Shown piece after piece: positions 36,620-49,420 of a DNA stretch of 64,000 nt. Every line of letters begins with the position of its first letter. The first letter of the stretch is position 1. The translations under genes and the position numbers were made by a program. Below the pieces are notes generated by a model. That model did no database searches and was not told the origin of the DNA. It was given only the letters and a program-made list of their open reading frames with translations. Location: positions 7,878,001 through 7,942,000 of the forward strand of contig CM024180.1 of the NCBI GenBank assembly GCA_013433145.1, read 5' to 3'. Origin of the DNA: Ascaris suum. Lineage: Eukaryota; Nematoda; Chromadorea; Rhabditida; Ascarididae.

Positions 36620-38494
36620 TGATTCACGTGCTGTTCACACGTATGTCGCAATTGCTCTTATGTTATAGAATAGAAAAAAAAAGAAAATATTTAAAATCAC
36701 GTGACAAATATTTTACTACTCGCGATTATTTCAAAATTCACTAACATTAGCTGATATAAAACTAACTTGAATTAATTCGCAATGAAATCGAGTTTATATG
36801 ATCTAAGCCTGATGATATGATAAATGATATGATAACAGTTATCATATATGATAAAATGATGCCACAAATATAAATAAGTTGACGGCAACGCCTGAGCTAG
36901 AGCTCTATTATTTAGATAAAATAACGCCGACGCTTGAGATAGGGTTCTGCTATGCTGCATAGAAAGCTAAGAAACTTGTGTGCTGCGGATAAAATTCTGT
37001 AGTAAAATACAGCCGAACAAATAGGCGTCGTGAAAATGAAGCCCGACCGCTGGGCTTCGTTTTATCCGCATCTCATAAAAACCTATTCATAGACTGGAAT
37101 TTCACAGCACACATGTAGCTTCTTTTAATAATTTCTAAACATCTACAATATTTCGTTTTCTACAGAACTTCGTTTTCAACTATTTATAGAGATCTTTCAA
37201 TTTCGTGATATTAGCGCCCGGATTTGTTAATCGATTCGAATTCTCTGCCATACTTTTCAATAAAATGCAGCCCAGCGAACACAATTACACGTTGCGTGGG
37301 CTGCCTAATAATTTAAAGTTCAATTGAACAATGTCATTTTTTTTTTTCTCAAACACTATGCGTTAAACAATTCTAAGAAAAAAAATTCCAACCGAATTTT
37401 TCGAAATTATGAAAAATTACCAACGAAAAATACAATTCATTTAATAAAGTTGATGAAAAAAAAATTGTTTATTAAATGAAAGAAAAAAAAATAAAACTCG
37501 TCATATAATTGAGAGATGTAAACAAAGGTAAGACACACCTGTACGCTGTTAAATATGAGCGCACAATAAGGCTGTATAATTTAAAAAACATACCTATAGG
37601 TCAATATTCCGAGGAAACTATTGTGGAAAATGTTGAAAAGAATGGAAAAATGGAAAAGAAAATATCAGATATGTGGATAGGCAGAGAGGATTTTGAAGAA
37701 AACAACGAAAAAATTATGCGACACAGAGATAAACATTGATAGGCGCATCTCTGATATCAACTATTTCGAAGGTGCTTGTTCATTCTCTAGTTTAATTGGA
37801 GACAGATCACCCACAGGTTTAAATTCAGGTAACTGCGCACTCCTTCTCAACACCCCCCCCCCCTCCACACCCACAGCTGCGCATTACTTCACCCCTCTAC
37901 TTCCCCCTCCTTCCCACTTCTCTAACTACAAAATTTCGAGAATGAACGTTGAAAAACGATCAGCCTAAACGATACTGGCTTATAAATACTAGTTATGTGG
38001 CCTTTTAATCAATATTTCCGCTGTTGTTCCACCTTCCACTAGGTGAGTCTGTTTTTAGTGTTCATGTTGATTTACTAAGTTGATCAAGAACAACTTCAAT
38101 TAGCTGATTTTACCTTCAACCTGAAATATATTAATTACAAAAATTCATACTAAATTGCCGAAATTTAATTGTCATTTTTGAAGTTTGGCAGTCAACGAAC
38201 TTGGCGGAGGGCGAGAAGGAAGAGAGGGGTGATGTGGTATGCAGCTGTGGTGGTGGAGGGGGGGGGGGAGGGGGGAATCGAGGGAAAGAATGAACCTACG
38301 AGTGTCATACCTTGTTTCTAAATACTTCAATTATCGTTACCTGATACGTTTAGATTGCAACTTTGCAGTTTACAAATAAGTGAAAAGGATTTTATGAGCA
38401 TATTCGAATATGAAATCTCTATAGTAAACAACGAGATCCCTAAGAAATATTTAGAAACATCCAACATAAATTACTAATAAATATAATTACTATA
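36620..38494. other. No gene supported
   Basis: AT-rich sequence with poly-C near 37852 and a G-run near 38262. An ORF at 37509-37739 is Lys/Glu-rich but has no splice context. Confidence 0.4.
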
Positions 38495-38815
38495 GTTCCG
38501 CAAACTATATTCCACCATCTGTTCGCGGTATAGAGCAAGCAACGGGTTCTGGGGGTGTAATTGCGAAGCGTCATGCTCTATCGGTTTTACCATGCTAGAA
38601 AGGGTCTCAAAAGGTCACGGATAGAAACTGCGTGTCTGATCCTCAGTGAACATCCCGGCTAAGCATGGAAAGTCCGACCTTGTGGCAATAGGGACACGAG
38701 GGCTAACAATACAAATGTCACTGCCGCAAACCTCAGTCGCTGAAAAGTTGAGCTGGAACTCGACAAATTCGTGCCGAACATTGGCGAATGGACGCATCTT
38801 AATTTGACTCAGTGA
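38495..38815. other. GC-richer island with several open frames
   Basis: This 320-bp stretch stands out from the AT-rich background. On the plus strand a CTATAG acceptor leads to a frame with IPPSVRGIEQATGSGG. A CCTCAG acceptor at 38646 leads to a 52-residue frame (38647-38807) with KHGKSDLVAIGTRGL. On the minus strand 38797-38615 is open for 60 codons, starting MRPFANVRHEFVEFQLNF. The frames overlap, so at most one is real. None was recognised. A decayed transposon or captured gene fragment is possible. Confidence 0.35.
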
Positions 38816-39464
38816 GTAAAAAATAGAGCACTAATAAACAGGTATGAAATAAATGAGATAAAATAAAGGTAACACTGCACTTTCAAAGGTGCTAAATGCC
38901 TAACATTCACACAAAGACCGAAATTATCGAATTGATGCAAGAAGAGCGCGGAAATGTCGAAAGCGACGGAGTGTTTCGCGTTCTATAGTTCTCTTCTCGT
39001 CTAATTCTCTAATTTATGAAACGGTCTCTAAAGTACATCACAACGTCTCACCCATTTAACAATTTCTTATGTTTTTTGTATGAAGTATATATCTTTTCAT
39101 TTCTTTATTCGTTCATTTCTCTTCATTCTTATACTCTTTCTTTCAAATATCTATTCTTTCTTTCATTGCTTCTTTTCTTATCGTTGATTTTCTTGATTCA
39201 CTTTAATGTGATAGTCTCTAAACACTATTTCCTCTATCATATCAGTAATTTTTCAAAATTTCTTTGTATTCCTGCGTGCTCGCCTCGTACTATTTTCAAT
39301 CTCTCTCATCGTCAGCATCACCTCCTTGTGTGAGAAAAAGTTTGCGCACTCTTTTAGTACTTAACATCGTCGGAGAATGTCTGCGTGGAAATATTCTCGT
39401 TCGGTAATTGAATGTGACTAATATACGATCGGTTGCAAATTGAATTCATTGTTCCGGTTTTTAG

Positions 39465-39640
39465 ATTTTCCTGGAAACATGCCAAATTTTTGCATCAAGA
39501 GAGATGCTCGAGCCGTTATTTTCCGATGCAACAAGCGTACTTTGAACGATGAAAGAGTGGATGAATCCAGCGACAATATCCACGCTGCAAGCGAATTCCC
39601 CATGTTCACAGAACGTAAAACTCGCAATTATGCAGAATAG
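39465..39640 (+). CDS. Terminal exon with a possible frameshift
   Basis: The acceptor GGTTTTTAG precedes a phase-1 frame of 58 codons ending TAG. It reads MPNFCIKRDARAVIFRCNK and ends TERKTRNYAE, with a coding-like composition. Immediately after the stop another plus frame continues open to a TAA at 39731 (NSGLWQKIFDAFELMHMLIV). The switch of frame near 39620-39640 suggests an indel, that is a sequencing error or a decaying gene. The aligned minus frame is open for 88 codons across both parts, but its composition looks like an antisense artefact. Confidence 0.35.
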
Positions 39641-41016
39641 TGGTTTATGGCAGAAAATTTTCGATGCGTTTGAACTGATGCATATGTTGATTGTATGGAA
39701 GGGAGAAATTAAGACATTGCTAGACATATAATATCGAAAAAAAAAAAATTATGCATTAATTTCTAAGAGAGGATTAATTAAAATTCAAATCTGCGGTATT
39801 TCAGTGATGACATAATTCAGTAATTATTTTCGACCACATATAATTATTTAATTCCATATGAATCATTAATAAAGTTTACGAAAAATCATTGAGGTGTTCG
39901 ATGCTTTAGCTTAGCCAAACAACATACCACTCCTCTATTTATTCCTCCATTTCAGGCGTCTTCGCCTCATATCAGATGCGATCTAGCGACCGAGCATCAT
40001 ATCTTCCACCTTCACGTACGAATCACCGTATCCGCCCCTTGATTTACCGCCTTCTTGCTCGCTGTTTTTGTCGGTTTCTACCTGTCTTTTACATACTAAA
40101 CGTCACATCACTCCCCACTGACTTGAATCCTTCCTCTTTGGTGGGAGAAGTGTATCGTTGATCTATTTACGACACTTATTTTCATCTGCTGTGCACCAAC
40201 TATCTTCCATTATTTTAATTATTTTAACGGTGCTTATATAATGAAGAAAGCTTTTTTTTGTTATTCTTTTTTTCCCCCCCATAGTGAAGAGAATTTAAAT
40301 TCCCATCTTGTATTTGTATCGGCCGAAATTCCCACAAAATTTTTCTGCCATATTTCGCGAAATTTTTATGAGATTTTCCAAAAATATGAAAGAAATTTAT
40401 AAAATCTTCCCACAAAAAAAAAATTATTCTTTCTTTTCGCTTTTTATTTCATCATTTAGTCATTTAAAAATAGATTTTCTCTTTTGAGTTCATATCAACG
40501 ATCTCCGATTCTGCATCGTTGTTGTTGTTGTTGTTTTTTTCTTTTTGCCAACGAAAATTATTTTCAAAAATTTGCAATTACATTTGTCAAGTCTTCTTCA
40601 AGATCAATGAATAGTTGTTATTATCTCGTCCGTCTACTATCTCATTTTAATTCGTTAATTTCAGCGATAAAAATAAATGCGAGAAAGAAGACAATGTCAT
40701 ATATTACAGCTAACTCTCTTACTCTAGCTGAAAATAATCATTATTCGATGATCATTGAGGAATTTTCATAGGTAAGGGAGCACCTGAGAGCTCTCGTTTG
40801 CCAGTTAGATTACCTTACTGGTAATTTTGTAACAGTCAACTTTATTAATGATAATGACCACTTTATATACGTAAATCAAATGACCACATAATAAATTTTA
40901 TAATTTTTTATAAAATTAACTAGCATAAGGAAAAGTTTTTAAAATATTTGCGCGTAGGGAAAAATTTACGAATATTTCGATGAAAGAAAATTTTAGAAGA
41001 TAAAGATTGTCTATAT

Positions 41017-41670
41017 GGCGCACCTTAATCTAATTAAAGGTATTTCTACGGTTAAATAATTACGCACCTTAGTCTTATTAAAGGTATTTCCACGGTTAAA
41101 TAATTACGAACCTTAGTCTTATTAAAGGTATTTCTGCGGTTAAATAATTACGAACCTTAGTCTAATTAAAGGTATTTCTACGGTTAAATAATTACGCACC
41201 TTAGTCTTATTAAAGGTATTTCTACGGTTAAATAATTACGAACCTTAGTCTAATTAAAGGTATTTCTACGGTTAAATAATTACGCACCTTAGTATAATTA
41301 AAGGTATTTCTACGGTTAAATAATTACGCACCTTAGTCTAATTAAAGGTATTTCTACGGTTAAATAATTACGCACCTTAGTCTTATTAAAGGTATTTCTG
41401 CGGTTAAATATTACGAACCTTAGTCTAATTAAAGGTATTTCTGCGGTTAAATAATTACGCACCTTAGTCTAATTAAAGGTATTTCAGCGGTTAAACAATT
41501 ACGCACCTTAGTCTTATTAAAGGTATTTCTGCGGTTAAATAATTACGAACCTTAGTCTAATTAAGGTATTTCTGCGGTTAAATAATTACGCACCTTAGCC
41601 TAATAAAGGTATTTCTGCGGTTAAATAATTACGCACCTTAGCCTAATTAAGGTATTTCTGCGGTTAAACA
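41017..41670. repeat. Minisatellite, ~44-bp unit, 15 copies
   Basis: Fifteen occurrences of the GGTATTTC core recur at 43-45 bp spacing. The unit reads roughly TTACGCACCTTAGTCTAATT, then AAAGGTATTTCTACGGTTAA, then ATAA. Two subtypes differ at CGCACC/CGAACC and at CTACGG/CTGCGG. CTACGG types dominate the left part and CTGCGG types the right, where single-base deletions also accumulate. No ORF persists through it. Confidence 0.95.
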
Positions 41671-43255
41671 ATCATCATCACTTACGAAAAAAAAACAGCT
41701 CTAAATATGCTTGAAAAAAAAGCGCATTAGTGAGAGTATGAATTTCAACGGAATTTTTTAATACTTAAAAATAGATTTCATAACTAGTTGTAAATTTTTA
41801 CTAAGGAAATCAAGGTTACTCGATTTATTTCATAACAGTTAATCACGTGAATATCACATGAGCATCCAACATGAAAAATTTTTATTACTGTAATGAATAA
41901 ACGCATTAAAAAAAAAATCAACATTGAAAGTTAAATGAATTAGATAGCCGCAATAATGAAATATGGTTGATAAAACAAATCATCAGCCAATCCTACAGTA
42001 CCTCGTTGGACAGAACACCAGGGGCTCTATTTTTCTCTAATTTCGAGATGAGAGATTTTTATTGAACTGATTCATTCATTAAAAAATCATTTCAATATGT
42101 CAGTCTTTTTTTCATTTCAATATCTCTCTCTCTCTCTCTCTCTCTCCCCCCCCCAAAAAAAAAAACGATGATAAGAAAAACAGAAATATAAAATAGACAG
42201 GATATGATGGTATTATTTGCATTAGACGTATAATGAACGACTAGAACATTCTCAGATATTTTAGCATTGTTGCTGAAATATAATGAAAAAATTGAGTGAA
42301 GCAAAACTTTTCATTACTGATAATTACACGTTTATTCGATCGATATGACTGCATATTTGAAAAAAAAAAAAACTTTTTTTTCCATAAAGCGATGCAAATT
42401 TTCCAATCTTTTTTTTTCATTCCAACCTTATAGAACCTAGAAAATGAGCCATTTTCTAGGATAGGATGGAAAAAAATTGAAAAATCTGAGCTGTAATTTA
42501 TTTTTTGTGTCGGAAATTCCAACATGAAAATCAATATTCGAGTGATCAATCGGCGATGATACTCCACATCATTTTGATTGAGTGAAAGATTATGCGCTAA
42601 TTGCGAAACATTTGCTTATCATATCATTGATAATGATGACATTATTGATGAACACTATGTTCGTCTATTGATCGCCAACATTATTACGGTGGTGCTGCTT
42701 ATAGGCTTCGTAGTTAATAAGCAGTATTGAATATCAACGGAAGATACGCCTTCTACTGGGAATTTTTACAAGCAAATGAAACAATGGCAACGTTAAAAAA
42801 TGATGAAAAAATTGGCGGAAATGAAAAAAAACACGGAAGGATTTTGTCCTCTTTTTTTTTTAATTTCTTGGGCATTATAAATGGTGAAAATCACCATTTT
42901 TTTGGCCAAGAAGTACTAGCCAAGAAGTAGCACAAAGAGAATAATTATGAGAATCGAATCAATTGAGACAATGAACGAAAAAAAAATTCCAGTACAAATT
43001 TTCTTTTTTTTTTTTTCAAATTTCTTTACGAATAAATTTCGCCTTTTCAAATTTTGAGAAAAAAAAATTCCGAGGTTTCCGAGTGATTTTATCGGACGTT
43101 ATCAGATTGTTCGAATGCCAACGAAATCGAAAATATTACTGATATTTGCATATTTCAAATTATCTATTAATATACGTTGAAATTCATAATCAAATCACTG
43201 CTAAATTACAACGAACCGAGAATTGTAATTAGCGCCATGCCAAAATATAGAAAAT
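41671..43255. other. No gene seen
   Basis: AT-rich 3' flank of the minus-strand Ly-6 gene, with a (CT)n run followed by a C-run near 42121-42155. Confidence 0.5.
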
Positions 43256-46200
43256 TCAAACAAGTATATAACCGAGGAAAACAATGATAACAATATGATA
43301 AGTAAGTGTGATAGGATCGATAGTCGACGAACTTGTCGCTGCTGCTGCAATTAAAAAAAAAAGGAAATTATCCGTTCGAAAGTTGAACATTCGTACATTA
43401 CTGCCGTTAGTAAACACTCAATCAGCAAAGGTCAAAGGTCATCCAGTTTCATCGAAAAATACTACAGTATGAGACTTGAAAGAAAATAGAATATACGTTA
43501 TGAACAAAGAAAAAATTCAATAATCTTATTAATTTACGTGAACTATAGAGTAGAGGATATAAATTTGTTACTGTTAAATTCTATGAAATCGGCGAGGTGC
43601 AGAAATCATGTAGATGGTAATATATGCACCTCGAAACGTGCATTAGACGGTACCTATCTGGATTCGTTGCAAGGTGTACTGTATTCTTTTGAATACAGCA
43701 CCGGGGTTATGGAATCGCTGAGATTTTAGACGCGAACTTATTCGTTTATTTGTATATTTTAGTACCAAAAGAGAAAACATTGCAATTTTTTACCTTTTAG
43801 TTTAAATGGTAACGCGAATTTCTTTTTTTAAATGTTCCCCGATGACTAAATATCGTCGCGTGGTCAGTCTCTCCGACTTCTGACACAAAGGTCACGAGAA
43901 AAAGAAGTCCGACTTATTTTGTTTAGTTTGACTTCACATATTGTAAACGTACCATGATAAGCATAATTGTGCTGGTTTAAAGAGTAATCGCTCGCTATCG
44001 GTTGCATTTCGTTCGGCCTTGGGTTGGGGATCGAGATCGGGTTCGGGTTGTGTTTCATCCAAATCTCGTTGTATTCGGTACACACATCACCCCAACAAAA
44101 GCAATATTTCGCCTTTAGAGTGAAATAACCGCCACGTCCACGCATCGGTATATCACGATCAATACACTTATAATCACTCGGTATCTCATCGAAGAGTCCA
44201 CTTGAGCAGCCTTGTGCTAATGCTGTAATCTTTGTTCTTAAACATGAAATATTTGCTGCATAGGAAACTGAGCGCATGGGGTAAAGTTTAGTTCGGCTTA
44301 CTGTAATCTGAGCTTCAACCTGAGCATGCCCTAATAATATAACTGTAATCCACAGTCGCTTATAATAACTGCAAATCAAACTTTGCCCACACTTTTTAGC
44401 CATGGATCCATGAAAATTGAAATGATCCCGCGGAACAAAATATAAAAATTCAAAAAATCGTACCTCTACTGTTTACTTTCACTAAGCTTTTAAATTAAAT
44501 TAAATTCTCCACTTGAATTAAACTAAAATGAACTAAATTAAACTAATTAAATTAAATTAAATTAAATTAAATTAAATTAAATTAAATTAAATTAAATCTT
44601 CGTTCAGTTTGAACGGTGATGAAAGTTTTATTCATCACTCGGATGAACCAATAAATGCGATGTCGATAAAATTTTTGATATTATTGTTCAATATTACTTT
44701 AAAAAAAATGACTTTTATTTTCCATATTGAAGAATTCAAAAGTGTTGTTGCATAGATCTGAGGATAACATAATGGCATTATATGTAACTAAAAATCGATC
44801 TGATATGCACTACTATTGAAATATATAAAAATCGGAGATGTTTGCTATAAAACGATATGAATCTTGAAGCATTTCATATCCAAATACTTAGACATCAAGC
44901 TCAATTCGATGTTTGTTGTTCCATTCATGTGCAATTTATGCAATGCAGTAATGCGTAATTTCAGGACACTCATAACCCCCCTTCCTCCCGTCCTCCTCAT
45001 TTCCACATCCCCCTCTCTCGCTTTCACCACTTCCCCCTCCCCCCCCCCTTTCCCTCAGTTTCAACATTCCTATGGTATTGTTGAAATGAGTAGCGCAAAA
45101 AGAGATCGTTTGCTGCTGCATGACATCACACCTCAATGGACACAACGGTTCTGTTAGTGAGCTCAATGACGTGAGATGTTATCTACAGTAGGCGATTATT
45201 AGAACCCCATCATCAATCGATAACGCACTTCAATTAATCTCACTTGCATATTTATTTATGAAATTAATTTCAACTGCTGACATAAAATTTTCGAATATAA
45301 AAAACTGTCATAGAAAAAGAAGCATCATAGACCATTTCATGGCTAGCGGAAATAGTATAAACAATACCCTTCTAGAAATAAAAATAAAGGCTCTCCCTTC
45401 TTTTCTGATTGATTAATCACCAATAATTGATTGGAAAGCATCGAAGAATCTCTCGAATATCGAATCCAAAATGATCCTCCCATCTATCTTTTTAATAAAC
45501 GACCAATCGAATAAAATATGCAAATATGAATAAAATCAAATATGCAAATGAATTTGAAAAAAAAAAAAGAAAGCTCACAAATACCATTAAGCATCCGCCT
45601 AAACATCCAATGACAATTCTTCGCGTACAGTTTCGATAAATTAGTCAAGGTAAAAAATTTACCAAATAGTTGGTTGTCTTCACCGGAGCGAAGTTTACCG
45701 GTAATTTGAAATATATAACAAGGATTTTCGCATTGTACATAACTTGGATTTTCGCATGGATGCTCATCGAGAAGTGTGCCGGTACGTGAATCCAACAATC
45801 GGTATTTCATAAATTTATTCCAATTCTAGAAATATTACCTATTGAGAGTATCTAAAATGCAATTTTTGAATTTAGAAAATGAATAAAAATATTTGAATAT
45901 TTCAAATTGTCTTTTTTTTTTAATAAAAAATTTCATAAAAATTTATGCCAAATAATAAAGAAAGTATGAAAATTTTTTATTGAATGAAAAATTTTCGCTT
46001 AATAAAAATTGAAAATATTATTCAGAAAATGGAAAATGCAAATTTTTAAAAGAAGATAGAAATATATAATAATAATAAAATTGCGAATTATATATTCCTT
46101 TTTTCTTGTATAGTATATATTTATTTATTTAAATATTGTACTTTAGATATGTATATAAATAAATGCATGAAATAAAAGAAATAATATTTAAAACATTTTT

Positions 46201-47018
46201 GATGATTTCATTTATCAAATTGAATGAAAAAATTCTCAACATTTCACTTATATTCTGAAGAATATGAAAAGAATCGAACTCAAATCTATTAATGAAAAAT
46301 ACTCAAATATAAATTGGAAAAAAAAATGGAAAAAACTTTTATTGGAGTTTTTTTCAGAGAAAACTTTGAAAGAATTTTAGTGAAATTAAATTTACAGTGA
46401 AATTATTTCTTTAATTGTAACGCCTTTTTAGTTTTTTTTAAAAAAAAAAAAAAAACGAAGATCCTTGAGAATACTCCTTAAAAACTTATTGCGCGATGTA
46501 AGTCGACATTGAGGTATTACTTTCAGTTATAACATATTGTAGATGAGTTACTTTTCGATTATATTTCATCAATATTATTTTCTATTTTCGTTATATTATT
46601 CAAATTTCCGTTTGAATGGAACATGAGAGATCCACGCCCACGCTTGGCGAATGATCGTATCGTCAAGGAAATCAGGTGGTTTGAATTTCAGGCACATTAA
46701 TCATTTCCAGAGCCACTAAATGTTTTTTTTTTGTTGATTTGATACGGAATGATTGCATTAAACTGCAGTTAGTTATGATTTAAAGTGAAATAAGAAAAAA
46801 CGCCGACATATCAGTGCTAGATGGGGTTCTATTCGCTAGACTACTGTATCGCTGATTAAAGCTGCAAATGCGCTTTGAATAGATTACAAGTGTTGTTGAG
46901 TTGAACTGCTGACCGTTACTGCCTCTTTTGTTGCACAAGAAAGACATCGTTCCGCATCGACAATACGCAAGCCGAGCATCCAACTTAGCCAGACAACCGA
47001 CACGACACCACAATACAT
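43256..47018 (-). CDS. Ly-6/ODR-2-like GPI-anchored protein, four exons
   Basis: Predicted cell-surface three-finger (Ly-6/uPAR) protein tethered by a GPI anchor; nematode relatives modulate neuronal signalling. Exons: 47018-46920, 45825-45585, 44255-43953 and 43344-43256 (TGA at 43256-43258). Donors are GTAACG, GTATTT and GTACGT, and phases are consistent, giving 243 residues. Exon 1 encodes a signal peptide (MYCGVVSVVWLSWMLGLRI) and then ERCLSCATKEA, the usual Cys-x-x-Cys start of the fold. Exon 2 has DEHPCENPSYVQCENPC. Exon 3 has the second half, ending with the diagnostic YCFCWGDVCTEYNE and a Pro/Asn-rich linker. Exon 4 encodes small Ser/Thr residues and a hydrophobic tail (YHIVIIVFLGYILV), a typical GPI signal. 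ODR-2/HOT-type is a family-level inference. The 44403-43864 ORF is this exon read through both flanking introns. Confidence 0.85.
43538..43729 (+). CDS. Unidentified ORF antisense in Ly-6 intron
   Basis: A plus-strand frame of up to 63 codons ends in TAG, within the last intron (43345-43952) of the Ly-6 gene. It reads ICTSKRALDGTYLDSLQG and ends TGVMESLRF. There is no ATG near its start; several AG dinucleotides (near 43550, 43603 and 43612) could be acceptors. No family is recognised. Confidence 0.25.
   Translation: MNYRVEDINLLLLNSMKSARCRNHVDGNICTSKRALDGTYLDSLQGVLYSFEYSTGVMESLRF
44545..44596. repeat. (TTAAA)n microsatellite
   Basis: About ten copies of a five-base TTAAA unit in the second Ly-6 intron region. 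Confidence 0.95.
45059..45157 (+). CDS. Terminal exon-like frame, antisense in Ly-6 intron
   Basis: A long pyrimidine tract with a poly-C run ends in TTTCCCTCAG, a strong acceptor. It is followed by a 33-codon phase-0 frame ending in TAG. The product reads FQHSYGIVEMSSAKRDRLLL and ends TPQWTQRFC. It lies on the opposite strand within the Ly-6 intron 44256-45584. The upstream exon is unknown. Confidence 0.3.
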   Translation, partial: FQHSYGIVEMSSAKRDRLLLHDITPQWTQRFC

Positions 47019-48733
<1,715 letters not shown>

Positions 48734-48794
48734 TTATGGAGCACACGTGAACGACGATGCATCAGTAAAAAACATCGCTAAGTGAACAAAAAAA

Positions 48795-48950
48795 AAGAAA
48801 CTATCTGTTAGCATCGGTGGCATCAACGCAGCTAAATCGTTCGTCGACTTCTCAACACCCAAACAATCCGCCCGATACATCAACTCATGCTTGTCTTTTC
48901 GAGGATTTCCGACATCAAACACCTCTTGCAATGCAGCCGCTTTACTAGGT
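48795..48950 (-). CDS. Exon-like segment of uncertain strand
   Basis: On the minus strand a frame after CTACCTAG reads VFDVGNPRKDKHELMYRADC and then LGVEKSTNDLAALMPPM. It has no stop and a globular-protein composition, but its donor is weak (GTTTCT). The codon-aligned plus frame is also open, lies between a CTGTTAG acceptor and a good CTAG|GTAGAC donor, and reads IGGINAAKSFVDFSTPKQ. Only one can be real. No family is recognised for either. Confidence 0.3.
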
Positions 48951-49350
48951 AGACTTAGGACGGCAATTATGCACGGGAATTTTTTCGAAAAAGATTGGAG
49001 CGCAGGGGGGTGGAGGAGGGACTGCGGGATTGGTGAAGCAGAGAAGGATGGGGGAATGTTATGCAGCAGAGGCAATTCTGAATGAAATTATATGTCATCT
49101 CCAAATTACAATAAACGAAACATATCAGCATAATTGAATAATTTAACACAATTAAGAGTGTTACTCTCACGACTTGGATAGTAAGTCGAGCAAATGTAGC
49201 GCTTATATAATTCACAACTAAGTCATCTCATAAATATCCTCTGCTTTATATCAAATTTTAATTTTTTCACTATTCTTTCTGAGTAAATATTACGAATATA
49301 AAAATAACGTGTACTAATCCAGATATTAATTTTATAAGTACTAAACTGTT

Positions 49351-49356
<6 letters not shown>

Positions 49357-49412
<56 letters not shown>
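49357..49412. repeat. (AT)n microsatellite
   Basis: About 27 AT units. Confidence 0.97.

Positions 49413-49420
<8 letters not shown>

Noticed and set aside
43864..44403. Single 179-residue minus ORF
   Set aside because: It reads through a TATGCAG acceptor at 44256 and a GTACGT donor at 43952; the middle part is exon 3 of the Ly-6 gene.
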